Below are positions 8,504 through 16,154 of a DNA stretch of 31,243 bases, in pieces. Under the pieces are notes generated by a model. It made no database searches. It worked only from the letters and a program-made list of their open reading frames with translations, and was not told the DNA's origin. This DNA comes from JBGPYM01 sp041493205 (GTDB lineage: Bacteria; Bacteroidota; Ignavibacteria; UBA10030; UBA6906), in NCBI GenBank assembly GCA_041493205.1, contig JBGPYM010000007.1:1-31243 (forward strand), written 5' to 3'. Both the position numbers and the translations under genes were made by a program. Numbering within the stretch: position 1 is the stretch's first letter; every line of letters starts with the position of its first letter.

Positions 8504-9784
8504 TCAGTTCTCCTGAATAAGAGGGAGGGTCTCGGATGCCCGCTGCAGTACCGCAACTGTCGCGTCATGTCCCAGCCTTCCGAATGCCATGGCAAGCGCC
8601 GCGGCCGGGTCGGGAGCGTACTCCAGATGTACCCGGCGGATCACCTCGGGAGGAATGCCGTCGGTCACGAGGATGCATGTGACACCCTTCTCAAATGTCG
8701 CCTCCGCAACCTGCACCATATGGACTGCTGTCACGCGGTGGGTGAATTCTCCCTGCTCCACCAGTTGGAGGATTTCCTGTTTTGGCCTGTACCCCACCCG
8801 GAGTATATCCCCGCCGTGGGTCGCCGAAAGCCCCTCGGTGCAGGGGGAGACGAGGATGATCACGCCGCCGTTGCGGACCGCCAGCGCGGCATTGTCAAGC
8901 GCCTTGTTGACCTGCCAGAACTCGATGTCGAAAGGGTAGCCGTCCGCGATCACGATATCCGCTTTGCGCGGCAGTGCAACCGTGTGGGCTTCCAGCGCGA
9001 GCGCCACACCCCGTCTGTGCGCCTCGACAGGGTGTCCATACACCGCTCCGCAGACCTTCCCTTCGCCGTCGAGTATGACGTTCAGGATTGCGTCGAGTCC
9101 CGCCGCGAGCGCCGAGTTGTCGATCGCCTCACGAATCGGATTCTCCCTCTTCCCGATGACCTCGTCCGCTGCAATGCCGACCCGTACCCAGTGGAAGTCC
9201 GAGCTCGTTTTCGGCCCGCACAGACCGGGGATGATGATGTTGCAGCCGCCCGTAAATCCGCAGACATCCATCGGCATGATCTGCCCCAGCCCTATGATCA
9301 CGTCGAATTCCTGCATCTTCCTGTTCACCCACACGTCGATCCCGGGGGGAACCCGGCCGGCGAAATAGAGGTGTTCAGGATTTGTCCATTCGTGGTTGGA
9401 GACTCTGAACCGGTCGACAATGCCGGGCCCGAGTTTTTGACGGATCTCCTCATCCGTCATCGGCCGGTGGGACCCGAGAGCCATGACGATCTCCACCGAG
9501 GCATCGGCAATCCCCGCAGCATGGATCTCTCCGAGGACGGGGGGAAGCATCATGCGCACGGGAGTGGGCCGGTGGTGATCATCCGACACGATGAGGACGT
9601 TCCGCTTTCCTTTCAAGGCATCCGAAAGGCGGCCGTTCCCAATGGGGTGTGCGAGCGCTGACGCGATTATTTCCAGCTCGGTCTGTGCACGCTCCATGCG
9701 GGGCGGAGCGAAGACGCCCATCAGATTACGCCCCGGAATTTCCAGGGGCTTCACCCGGTCATACGGGAATCGTACGAGGGTCAT
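8504..9784 (-). CDS. LarA-like (DUF2088) protein lacking the pincer-cofactor lysine
   Basis: 426 residues, the length of nickel-dependent lactate racemase LarA, whose family epimerises 2-hydroxyacids with a nickel-pincer nucleotide covalently held by a lysine. Family landmarks are the N-terminal VSDDHHRPTP, ALGSHRPMTDEEI with His106 (LarA His108), and GFTGGCNIIIPGLCG leading to SSDFHW with His198 (LarA His200). The spacing matches LarA with an offset of two, so the positions of LarA His174 and Lys184 are occupied by Met172 and Asn182. The covalent cofactor anchor and one catalytic histidine are therefore absent. It may use a free cofactor, do different chemistry, or be non-enzymatic. No larB, larC or larE lies in the window. 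It follows the upstream SDR by 21 bases. Fold call is strong; racemase activity should not be assumed. Confidence 0.85.
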   Translation of the reverse strand: MTLVRFPYDRVKPLEIPGRNLMGVFAPPRMERAQTELEIIASALAHPIGNGRLSDALKGKRNVLIVSDDHHRPTPVRMMLPPVLGEIHAAGIADASVEIVMALGSHRPMTDEEIRQKLGPGIVDRFRVSNHEWTNPEHLYFAGRVPPGIDVWVNRKMQEFDVIIGLGQIMPMDVCGFTGGCNIIIPGLCGPKTSSDFHWVRVGIAADEVIGKRENPIREAIDNSALAAGLDAILNVILDGEGKVCGAVYGHPVEAHRRGVALALEAHTVALPRKADIVIADGYPFDIEFWQVNKALDNAALAVRNGGVIILVSPCTEGLSATHGGDILRVGYRPKQEILQLVEQGEFTHRVTAVHMVQVAEATFEKGVTCILVTDGIPPEVIRRVHLEYAPDPAAALAMAFGRLGHDATVAVLQRASETLPLIQEN

Positions 9785-9805
9785 GCGGAGGAGGGGAGAA
9801 GGTAT

Positions 9806-10627
9806 TCAGTGAGATCCTGCGAACTGGCTGGACGACCCGAGCCCTTCGCTGCCGAGTCCCTGGTATCCTCCATCGACCGGAAGGTCTGCCCCGGTGATGA
9901 AGTCGGCGTCGGTGCTCAGGAGGAAGAGGATGGCGGCGGCGACCTCGACCGGTTCGCCGAGGCGCCTGAGCATGTGGTAGGCTCCCCAGACGGGCTCCCA
10001 GTACGCCCGGTCTCCGCCTGCGGCCTTTTCGACTTCTCTCGTCCAGATCCAGCCGGGGCTGACGCTGTTGACACGGATTCCGAGGGGGGCCAGATCGAGG
10101 GCCATGCAGCGGGTGAGGTTTTCGACAGCCCCTTTGGCGCTGTTGTACGTCCACCGGTTGGGTTGCGCGATCCGGGCGGAAATGCTCGAGACATTGACGA
10201 TGGCCCCGCCGCCCCCTTGTTTCATGGGTTCGGCCACCAGTGCACCCATCGTCGCATAGGCGATCGGGCCAACCCGGTATGTCCGTTCCCAGTCGCTCCG
10301 TTCCGCATCACGTCCTTTTGCGACGAACGAGAATGCATTGTTCACAAGGAAATCCACCCTCCGCCAGCGTGCAAGCGTCTCGCGCACCACGGACGCGCAG
10401 AAGTGCTCTTCGGCCATGTCCCCGCCGAAGAACTGAACGTCGCATTTCTCCCGTTTCAGGATCGTCTCCATCTCTTTCCCGAGCTCCGGCTCGATTCCTG
10501 TGAATGCCACGCTGGCGCCCTCCCTGCACAACTCGCGGACGGTCGCCAGTCCGATGCCTGCAGAGCCGCCGGTCACGACAGCTACTTTTCCCTTGAACCG
10601 GTCAGGAGCGGGTATTCGCTGTTTCAT
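9806..10627 (-). CDS. Short-chain dehydrogenase/reductase
   Basis: 273 residues from ATG 10627, whose first bases overlap the stop of the upstream gene (ATGA), so translation is coupled. A longer frame upstream lies entirely inside the neighbour and lacks family similarity, so I rejected it. SDR features are VAVVTGGSAGIG (16-27), FLVNNAFS near 95-100, Ser148, and catalytic YNSAK (Tyr161, Lys165), with NSVSPGWIWT after. The C-terminus carries about 15 residues beyond the usual VDGGY end (GLGSEGLGSSSQF). No acidic residue sits at the NAD-selecting position (AFTGIEP), so coenzyme preference is open. It is the second gene of the operon. Probably acts on the same substrate series as the other SDR. 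Confidence 0.92.
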   Translation of the reverse strand: MKQRIPAPDRFKGKVAVVTGGSAGIGLATVRELCREGASVAFTGIEPELGKEMETILKREKCDVQFFGGDMAEEHFCASVVRETLARWRRVDFLVNNAFSFVAKGRDAERSDWERTYRVGPIAYATMGALVAEPMKQGGGGAIVNVSSISARIAQPNRWTYNSAKGAVENLTRCMALDLAPLGIRVNSVSPGWIWTREVEKAAGGDRAYWEPVWGAYHMLRRLGEPVEVAAAILFLLSTDADFITGADLPVDGGYQGLGSEGLGSSSQFAGSH

Positions 10628-11406
10628 GGCGTGCGTCCCTGACGGGTGCCGGCAAACTGTTCGGCAACAAGAGGATCGTACAGCGGCAGGAGAATGCCCT
10701 TTACCTTCGTGATGCGCTCGTACGCGCGCATGCACTCCTCAAGGCTCTCCATGATCCCGAGCGGGATCATCTTCTCGACGTTGGCATATTTGAAAAAGCA
10801 GTCGGAGGCGACGACCTGTCCCTTCGCCGTGTCAATCACGTATGCCATGGACGACCGGTGGTGCACGCCGGTCCAGAATGCGCGGAGTCCGGGGAGAATT
10901 TCCTCCTCGTCGTCGAGGAGGCGCAGCCGGTCCGGTGCCGTGATCTCGAGATACTGGAGGACGTCGTCCGGGATTCGTAATTTCCTCGGGATGTGCATGT
11001 GGTATTTTGGCGCCTGAAAATCCTCGATCCAGCCCCTTCTCGAGAGGCAGATTTCCGCGTTTGTGAAGAGCGGGATGTTCCCCGTTGCATACGCCTGCAG
11101 CGGCGTGATGAGGACGTGATCGATGTCCTGCGGCTTCAGGCCGATGCGCGCAAGGGCGGCCTCGGGGCGATCGGTGTCCGTGCGGACCATCTGCGAGCGT
11201 TCATCGATGGCTGCCTTCCATGCCGCGTTCAGAGCTGTCAGGTCCTGCGGGGGGCCGGTATTAATGATGATGTTCTTGCCGCCGCCCCGTATGACGACCA
11301 TCCAGAAATGAAGAGTCTCCCAGGTGTCCCAGTTGCTCATCCAATACACTTCCGGCCCGGGCACCTGGCATTCACCCATCTTGAGGACCTGCACCTCATA
11401 ATTCAT
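10624..11406 (-). CDS. Metallo-beta-lactamase-fold (AHL-lactonase-like) protein without metal ligands
   Basis: 260 residues from ATG 11406, chosen because AGGA lies 6 bases upstream; an in-frame ATG at 11412 would abut that site. The layout follows lactonases of the AiiA/AttM type: KNIIINTGPP after the first strands, then DHVLITPLQAYATGNIPLF near residues 96-114, where the family has T-H-x-H-x-D-H-x-G-N. All four metal ligands are replaced (Pro102, Gln104, Tyr106, Ala107). Asp202 in VASDCFF is kept. HH at 182-183 may stand in for the next ligand, and the final His is Tyr243 (LLPLYDP). Canonical di-metal hydrolysis seems impossible unless ligands are rebuilt. It is the first gene of the five-gene operon and overlaps the SDR by four bases. 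Confidence 0.8.
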   Translation of the reverse strand: MNYEVQVLKMGECQVPGPEVYWMSNWDTWETLHFWMVVIRGGGKNIIINTGPPQDLTALNAAWKAAIDERSQMVRTDTDRPEAALARIGLKPQDIDHVLITPLQAYATGNIPLFTNAEICLSRRGWIEDFQAPKYHMHIPRKLRIPDDVLQYLEITAPDRLRLLDDEEEILPGLRAFWTGVHHRSSMAYVIDTAKGQVVASDCFFKYANVEKMIPLGIMESLEECMRAYERITKVKGILLPLYDPLVAEQFAGTRQGRTP

Positions 11407-11442
11407 GGTCATTCCTTTCTCGGGCGCGAGCAACGGGGATCA

Positions 11443-11472
11443 AATGTAGCCATCGTGCCGTGCTAATGTCAA
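11443..11472 (-). promoter_or_regulatory. Promoter of the five-gene operon
   Basis: On the minus strand, a perfect -35 TTGACA (11467-11472), an 18-base spacer and -10 TACATT (11443-11448, four of six). Predicted start is near 11437, leaving about 30 bases before the ATG at 11406. It lies just beyond the stop of the M28 gene (11493). Confidence 0.6.
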
Positions 11473-11492
11473 GGGGGATCCGTTCCGTTGTG

Positions 11493-13736
11493 TCACCGGA
11501 TCAGGGACGTGGTCGTCGTGATGAACGCAGCCGCCTGCTCCAGCATCCGGGCTGCCACCACGATCTGCTCTTCCGCCTGCTTCCAGTTGCGAAGCTCGAT
11601 CGCCTCGCGGATTCCCGGCAGGGTCTTCACGCCGTACCCCGTATACTGGCCCGGTGCATACACGGCATGGACATACCAGGGCCGTCCCGGCAGTCCTCCC
11701 TGCACTGTCAGGGCATGCTCGAACTCCCTGAACTTCCTGTTCAGCGATCGCTCTGTTTCGGCGGACAACCGGATGCCGGTCGAGTCGGCGTGTCTCCAGA
11801 TCACGTCGTAGTGGGCAGACGCTGCGCAAATGTGCGCGACGGCATTCTGTAACGGGGCGAAGTTGAGATACGGCACACTGTCCTTGACCTCAGGAGTCAC
11901 CCACACTTCCGTGGGATCGGCGTTCAGTTCGAAGACGTTTTCCCGTATCAGGCGGTTCGTCTCATCGGTCTCACGCCTCATCTCCTCTGTGAGCTTCATG
12001 ACTTCCTCGGCGTAGCGCGCAACAGCGCCGGTAAAACTGGAGAAGTGGAAGGGGAGTATCTCGCTCCCGGCGAGCCGGAGCACCAGCCGGCCCACGGTCT
12101 GCGCCTGGGTCACCCCGTAGCGAAACCCGGGGTCGCCAAATCTGATGAAATGGTCGAACGAATCGTATATCGAGTGATACGATCCGCCCCCGTCTTCTCC
12201 GCCGTACCCGATGTTCAACGAGGCAATCCCGAGGTGCTGCAGGAAGGGAGTGTAGTCGGATCCCGACCCGAGCGGGTAGAGCCGGAAATTCTTCCGTGAG
12301 CGCAGTTCTTCCCGATCGGCAACCGGTGTCTCGAGCAGCTCTTGCGCGCGAAAACGGTCCGCAACGCTGACATGTTTCTCCGGATCCGTGACCGATCGCG
12401 CGACATCGTTGACAATCTCCTCCAGCGTATGGGACCCTCCCGCGCCCAGGTAGCCTCTGCCGTTGCCGTCGGAGTTGATATAAACAACCGCCTTCCGCGC
12501 CAGCTCTTCGGCATGCGTCTCCACCCATTCCGTCGACCCGACGAGGCCCGGCTCTTCTGCATCCCATGCGCAGTACACAATGGTCCGCCGCGGCTTCCAG
12601 CTCCCGTGCGCAATCGTCGCAACCGCTCGGGCTTCCTCCAGCATGGATACCAGCCCGCTCAGCGGATCGGCCGCTCCGTACACCCAGCCGTCGTGGTGGT
12701 TGCCGCGAATGACCCACTCGTCGGGTGATTCCGCGCCGGCGAGTTTTGCGATGACGTCATAAATCGGCACCAGGTCCCATGAAAATTTGAGGTTCAGATG
12801 GACTGTTGCAGGCCCCGGCCCGCAATGGTAGGTAATGGGGAGCGCACCGCGCCAGCTCGCCGGTGCGACCGGACCCCCCATTGCCCTGAGGAGCGGTAGC
12901 GCATCGCCGTATGAGATGGGGAGGACGGGAATCTTTGTCAGTATGAGAGCATCCTTCAGGCTCAGTCGCTTCGCGTCCTTTGTCGCCCCCACAAAGGGGG
13001 TCAGCGGATCGCCGGTGTGGATCGGCATGTCCTGAACGGATCCGCGTTGCCCTCCCCATTCACCGCGGTATGGGCCCTTTGGATAGACGTCCCCCTGAAA
13101 ATATCCGTCGTCCTTCGGATCCGAATAAATGATGCACCCTATTGCGCCATGCTCGGCCGCCACTTTCGGCTTGATGCCGCGCCAGGAACCGCCGTACCGT
13201 GCAATGGCGATTTTTCCTTTGACACTGACCCCCCGCCGCGCCAGTTCCTCATAGTCCTTTGGAACGCCGTAATTGACGTAAACGAGCTCACCCGTGACAT
13301 CCCCGTCGACGGAATACACATTAAAGAGCGGGAGCTGCTCGGCCGTCTGGCCTGAGGTGGAATCCTCTGCAAGGGGCGGCTCGCGCAGCGAAGGGGCATA
13401 GTGCTCCGGCGCCGTCATTTCGAGGGTCCGGACCACGGGCTTCGGATACAGGATCCTGAATTCCTCGATGGACGTCTCATACCCCCAGGAGCGGAAAAGT
13501 CCTGCAATTCGTTCGGCATTGGGGCGTGATGCCGGAGAGCCCGGGTGATGCGCGTGCGCAGAGAGCACTTTCAGCCATGATGCAAGATTGCCGGAGGTGA
13601 GCAGTGAGTCATATGACTTCTCAAGCGCCTGTTCCCGTTGCGTATCATCGGTCGCGTGCGCGGGTTGCGCCGCCGGCCTGATCTGTGCGAGAAGCACGAG
13701 GAGTATCATGATCACAACGGCGCGGAGAGCTCTCAT
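11493..13736 (-). CDS. Exported M28 metallopeptidase, glutamate carboxypeptidase II-like
   Basis: 747 residues with an N-terminal signal peptide (hydrophobic core near 7-17, then AAQPAHA). The order matches glutamate carboxypeptidase II/transferrin-receptor-like enzymes: a split peptidase domain, a protease-associated domain (about 140-300, GVSVKGKIAIARYGGSWRG), the zinc centre, and a C-terminal helical dimerisation domain (about 590-745). Zinc and catalytic residues are complete: His347 and Asp357 in NHHDGWVYGAADP, Glu394 and Glu395 in WDAEEPGLVGS, Asp423 in INSDGN, and His521 in YHSIYDSFDHF. It should release C-terminal or dipeptide residues outside the cytoplasmic membrane. Its start overlaps the GH35 stop (ATGA), so the two exported hydrolases are made together. 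Substrate specificity is not predictable. Confidence 0.95.
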   Translation of the reverse strand: MRALRAVVIMILLVLLAQIRPAAQPAHATDDTQREQALEKSYDSLLTSGNLASWLKVLSAHAHHPGSPASRPNAERIAGLFRSWGYETSIEEFRILYPKPVVRTLEMTAPEHYAPSLREPPLAEDSTSGQTAEQLPLFNVYSVDGDVTGELVYVNYGVPKDYEELARRGVSVKGKIAIARYGGSWRGIKPKVAAEHGAIGCIIYSDPKDDGYFQGDVYPKGPYRGEWGGQRGSVQDMPIHTGDPLTPFVGATKDAKRLSLKDALILTKIPVLPISYGDALPLLRAMGGPVAPASWRGALPITYHCGPGPATVHLNLKFSWDLVPIYDVIAKLAGAESPDEWVIRGNHHDGWVYGAADPLSGLVSMLEEARAVATIAHGSWKPRRTIVYCAWDAEEPGLVGSTEWVETHAEELARKAVVYINSDGNGRGYLGAGGSHTLEEIVNDVARSVTDPEKHVSVADRFRAQELLETPVADREELRSRKNFRLYPLGSGSDYTPFLQHLGIASLNIGYGGEDGGGSYHSIYDSFDHFIRFGDPGFRYGVTQAQTVGRLVLRLAGSEILPFHFSSFTGAVARYAEEVMKLTEEMRRETDETNRLIRENVFELNADPTEVWVTPEVKDSVPYLNFAPLQNAVAHICAASAHYDVIWRHADSTGIRLSAETERSLNRKFREFEHALTVQGGLPGRPWYVHAVYAPGQYTGYGVKTLPGIREAIELRNWKQAEEQIVVAARMLEQAAAFITTTTSLIR

Positions 13737-15580
13737 GGTGCTGTTGTCCCTTCAGAAGTGAATGAACGTATGGGGCGGGGCGGGCCGCCTTCCAGGTCGA
13801 ACACGACAATCTCATTCTTCCCTTTTTTCAGCCAGGGTCCCGGGAGAAACAGTTTCTGCTGCGGACCGATCGACCAGTAACGCCCGAGGTTGTGGCCGTT
13901 CACCCAGACCACCCCTTTGTGCCATGGTTCCATGCTGAGAAACGTGTCGCCGGTTTGGTTGAGAGTGAAAGAGCTGCGATAGAATGCCGGACCTGCGGCC
14001 GGATCGGGTTCTCCGTAGGTGAGGCTCCGGAGAAAACCGGCATCCATCGGCATCGGATAGACCGACCAGTTCATGAGTGTGACGCCGTCCAGCTCGACCC
14101 GTTCCGTAATCCCCTTCCTGTCAAGCAGCTTCGGCCCGAAGTTCACGCGTCCCATCGCTTCCACCAGGATGTCGAGCGTGACTTCGCCTCCGCCGGCAGG
14201 AGGGAGGGTCAGCGAGGTCTCTCCTTTGTGCCTGTCAAGAACGCCGGCAAATTTTCCGTTGACATAGACAAGCGCGTAATCGTGCGGCTCGACGACGACG
14301 AGCTTTCCGGTTTTAGGGCCGAGCAGCCGCGTCCGGTACATGATGAACCCGGAATTCTGCCCAAACGTTTCCATGCTCCGCGGCTGTACCGACCCGACGG
14401 GTGGAGGGAGGCAGGCGAACAGCGGCGCCTTTTCAGCGGGCGTCACCGGCGGGAGGTCGATGGCAGGAAGCGGAAGTGGCAGTTCGGGAAACCTCTCCAC
14501 GCCCGGGGTGTACTGTCTGATCAGGTCGCGCAGGACGGTGAATTTCTCGCTGGGACGCCCTGCTTCATCAAGCGGCGCGTCGTAGTCATAGCTCGTGACA
14601 TCGGACAGATACCTGTCGGTAAAATTGGCCCCGGCGGTAAAACCAAAATTTGTTCCGCCATGGAACATGTACAGGTTGAACGACTTCCCGGTCTTCAGCA
14701 TCCACTCGACGTCCGCGCGCTGCGTGCCGATGTCTGCACTTCCCCAGCGCGGGCTTCCCCAGTGCGTAAACCATCCGCACCAGTACTCGCCGCACATCGG
14801 AGGGATGCCTGCCCTGTAACGGGCCAGGTTCGCAAATTCGCCTTCGGCGCCTCCTCCGAAGTTTACCGCCGGCACCGCGTCGTCGAGCGCGCCTGCCTCG
14901 AGCTGGGTGATGTCCGACCCGTCGGACGTCGTGAACGGAACGGTGAACCCCGCCTCGCGCACCATGGCTTCGAGTTCCGCCAGGTAGACCTTGTCATTGC
15001 CGTAACTTCCGTATTCGTTCTCCACCTGCACGAGGATGATCGGACCCCCGCGCCCGATCTGGAGTCCCGCAAGCTCCCTCCCCAGTCGCATCAGATACCG
15101 GTGCACCGCTTCCATGTACGCGTGGTCCGAACAACGGACCCGGATATCCGGTTCGCGCAGCAGCCACGCCGGCAGTCCGCCGAAATCCCATTCGGAACAG
15201 ACGTAGGGCCCGGGACGGATAATCACGTGAAGGCCGAGTGCCTGTGCGGTCTTGATAAAAGACGCGACATCCAGATCGCCGGAGAAGTCGAACGACCCCC
15301 GGCGTGCCTCATGTGCATTCCAGAAAATGTACGTGCAGATCGTGTTCAGGCCCATTGCCCGCGCCTTCAGGAGCCGGTCCTTCCAGTATTCCTTTGGGAT
15401 GCGGGGATAATGCATCTCGCCCGAAATTATCCTGAACGGCTTGCCGTTGAGGAAAAACTGCCCCTTCCCGACGGCAAAAGACTCCTGTGCGCCCGCCGCG
15501 GCGGGCAACAACGCGCCGAAAAGCAGACACACCAGAAGGGGGGACCCGCTGGGTCGCCTCGTGAAAACGCTTGCGGTCAT
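13733..15580 (-). CDS. Exported GH35 beta-galactosidase
   Basis: 615 residues with a signal peptide (LLVCLLFGALLPAAAGAQ, cleavage near 31). The GH35 barrel is clear: NGKPFRIISGEMHYPRIP, NTICTYIFWNAHE, IIRPGPYVCSEWDFGGLPAW, acid/base Glu189 in VQVENEYGSYG, and predicted nucleophile Glu265 in CGEYWCGWFTHWG. C-terminal beta-sandwich domains follow (about 380-615), including WVNGHNLGRYWSIGPQ. It cleaves terminal beta-galactosides outside the cytoplasmic membrane and could trim galactose side chains of plant polysaccharide. It precedes the M28 gene with a four-base overlap. The start has no strong Shine-Dalgarno, but the signal peptide fits it well. Confidence 0.95.
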   Translation of the reverse strand: MTASVFTRRPSGSPLLVCLLFGALLPAAAGAQESFAVGKGQFFLNGKPFRIISGEMHYPRIPKEYWKDRLLKARAMGLNTICTYIFWNAHEARRGSFDFSGDLDVASFIKTAQALGLHVIIRPGPYVCSEWDFGGLPAWLLREPDIRVRCSDHAYMEAVHRYLMRLGRELAGLQIGRGGPIILVQVENEYGSYGNDKVYLAELEAMVREAGFTVPFTTSDGSDITQLEAGALDDAVPAVNFGGGAEGEFANLARYRAGIPPMCGEYWCGWFTHWGSPRWGSADIGTQRADVEWMLKTGKSFNLYMFHGGTNFGFTAGANFTDRYLSDVTSYDYDAPLDEAGRPSEKFTVLRDLIRQYTPGVERFPELPLPLPAIDLPPVTPAEKAPLFACLPPPVGSVQPRSMETFGQNSGFIMYRTRLLGPKTGKLVVVEPHDYALVYVNGKFAGVLDRHKGETSLTLPPAGGGEVTLDILVEAMGRVNFGPKLLDRKGITERVELDGVTLMNWSVYPMPMDAGFLRSLTYGEPDPAAGPAFYRSSFTLNQTGDTFLSMEPWHKGVVWVNGHNLGRYWSIGPQQKLFLPGPWLKKGKNEIVVFDLEGGPPRPIRSFTSEGTTAP

Positions 15581-15607
15581 TCGGTCTGTCCGTGGGAATT
15601 GGGTTTC

Positions 15608-15636
15608 ATGATACGTTAAAATCCCATTCCGAGCAA
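15608..15636 (-). promoter_or_regulatory. Candidate promoter of the GH35-M28 unit
   Basis: On the minus strand, TTGCTC (15631-15636), a 17-base spacer, and TATCAT (15608-15613, five of six). The start would fall near 15601, about 20 bases before the ATG. Confidence 0.4.
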
Positions 15637-15701
15637 AACGTCAGCGGATTTGCATGTATTCCGGAGGCGGGGTAATTTGAAGAAAACGAGGGAGGGATCG
15701 G

Positions 15702-16154
15702 ATGGCGAAGGAATACGACCCGCGCATGCACTCTGCCGAACACATTTTGAATCAGACGATGGTGCGCATGTTCAACAGGGGGCGTTCGTTCAGTGCGCAT
15801 GTGGAGAAGAAGAAGTCGAAATGCGACTACCATTTCGACCGTGACCTGACCCCCGCAGAGATTGCGGAACTTGAACGGCGCGTCAATGAGGTCATTGCGG
15901 CAGGGTTGCCGGTGCGTGAGGAATTCATGCCGCGCGAAGAGGCGTCACAACAGTTCAACCTCTCGCGCCTTCCGGAGGAGGCAGGGGAAACCTTGCGGAT
16001 CATCCGGATAGGGGACTACGATGCGTGCCCCTGCAGCGGCGCGCACGTGGCAAATTCGGATGACATCGGGGGGTTCCGGATCATCTCGACCGGATATGAG
16101 AACGGAGTCCTGCGAATCCGGTTCAAATTGGAAGAGGTGGTGATCTCTTCTTAA
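15702..16154 (+). CDS. AlaX-like alanyl-tRNA editing protein
   Basis: 150 residues, corresponding to the second additional domain of AlaRS that deacylates mischarged Ser- or Gly-tRNA(Ala). The zinc ligands are complete: His10 and His14 in MHSAEHIL, and Cys111 and His115 in CPCSGAHV. The conserved ETLRIIRIGDYDACPC run precedes the second pair, and RIRF ends the domain. There is no AlaRS-type N-terminal OB-like domain, so it is a minimal trans-editing form. A GGAGGGATCGG site lies just before the ATG. It is divergent from GH35 and converges with the envelope gene, overlapping it by four bases. Confidence 0.9.
   Translation: MAKEYDPRMHSAEHILNQTMVRMFNRGRSFSAHVEKKKSKCDYHFDRDLTPAEIAELERRVNEVIAAGLPVREEFMPREEASQQFNLSRLPEEAGETLRIIRIGDYDACPCSGAHVANSDDIGGFRIISTGYENGVLRIRFKLEEVVISS

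Noticed and set aside
10628..10735. N-terminal extension of the second SDR up to 10735
   Set aside because: The extra 36 residues overlap the upstream gene and lack SDR similarity; the ATGA junction at 10624-10627 gives a natural start.
13892..15619. 575-codon plus-strand frame opposite GH35
   Set aside because: Antisense shadow of a gene with both catalytic glutamates; the predicted protein is Arg/Pro/His-rich without a family.
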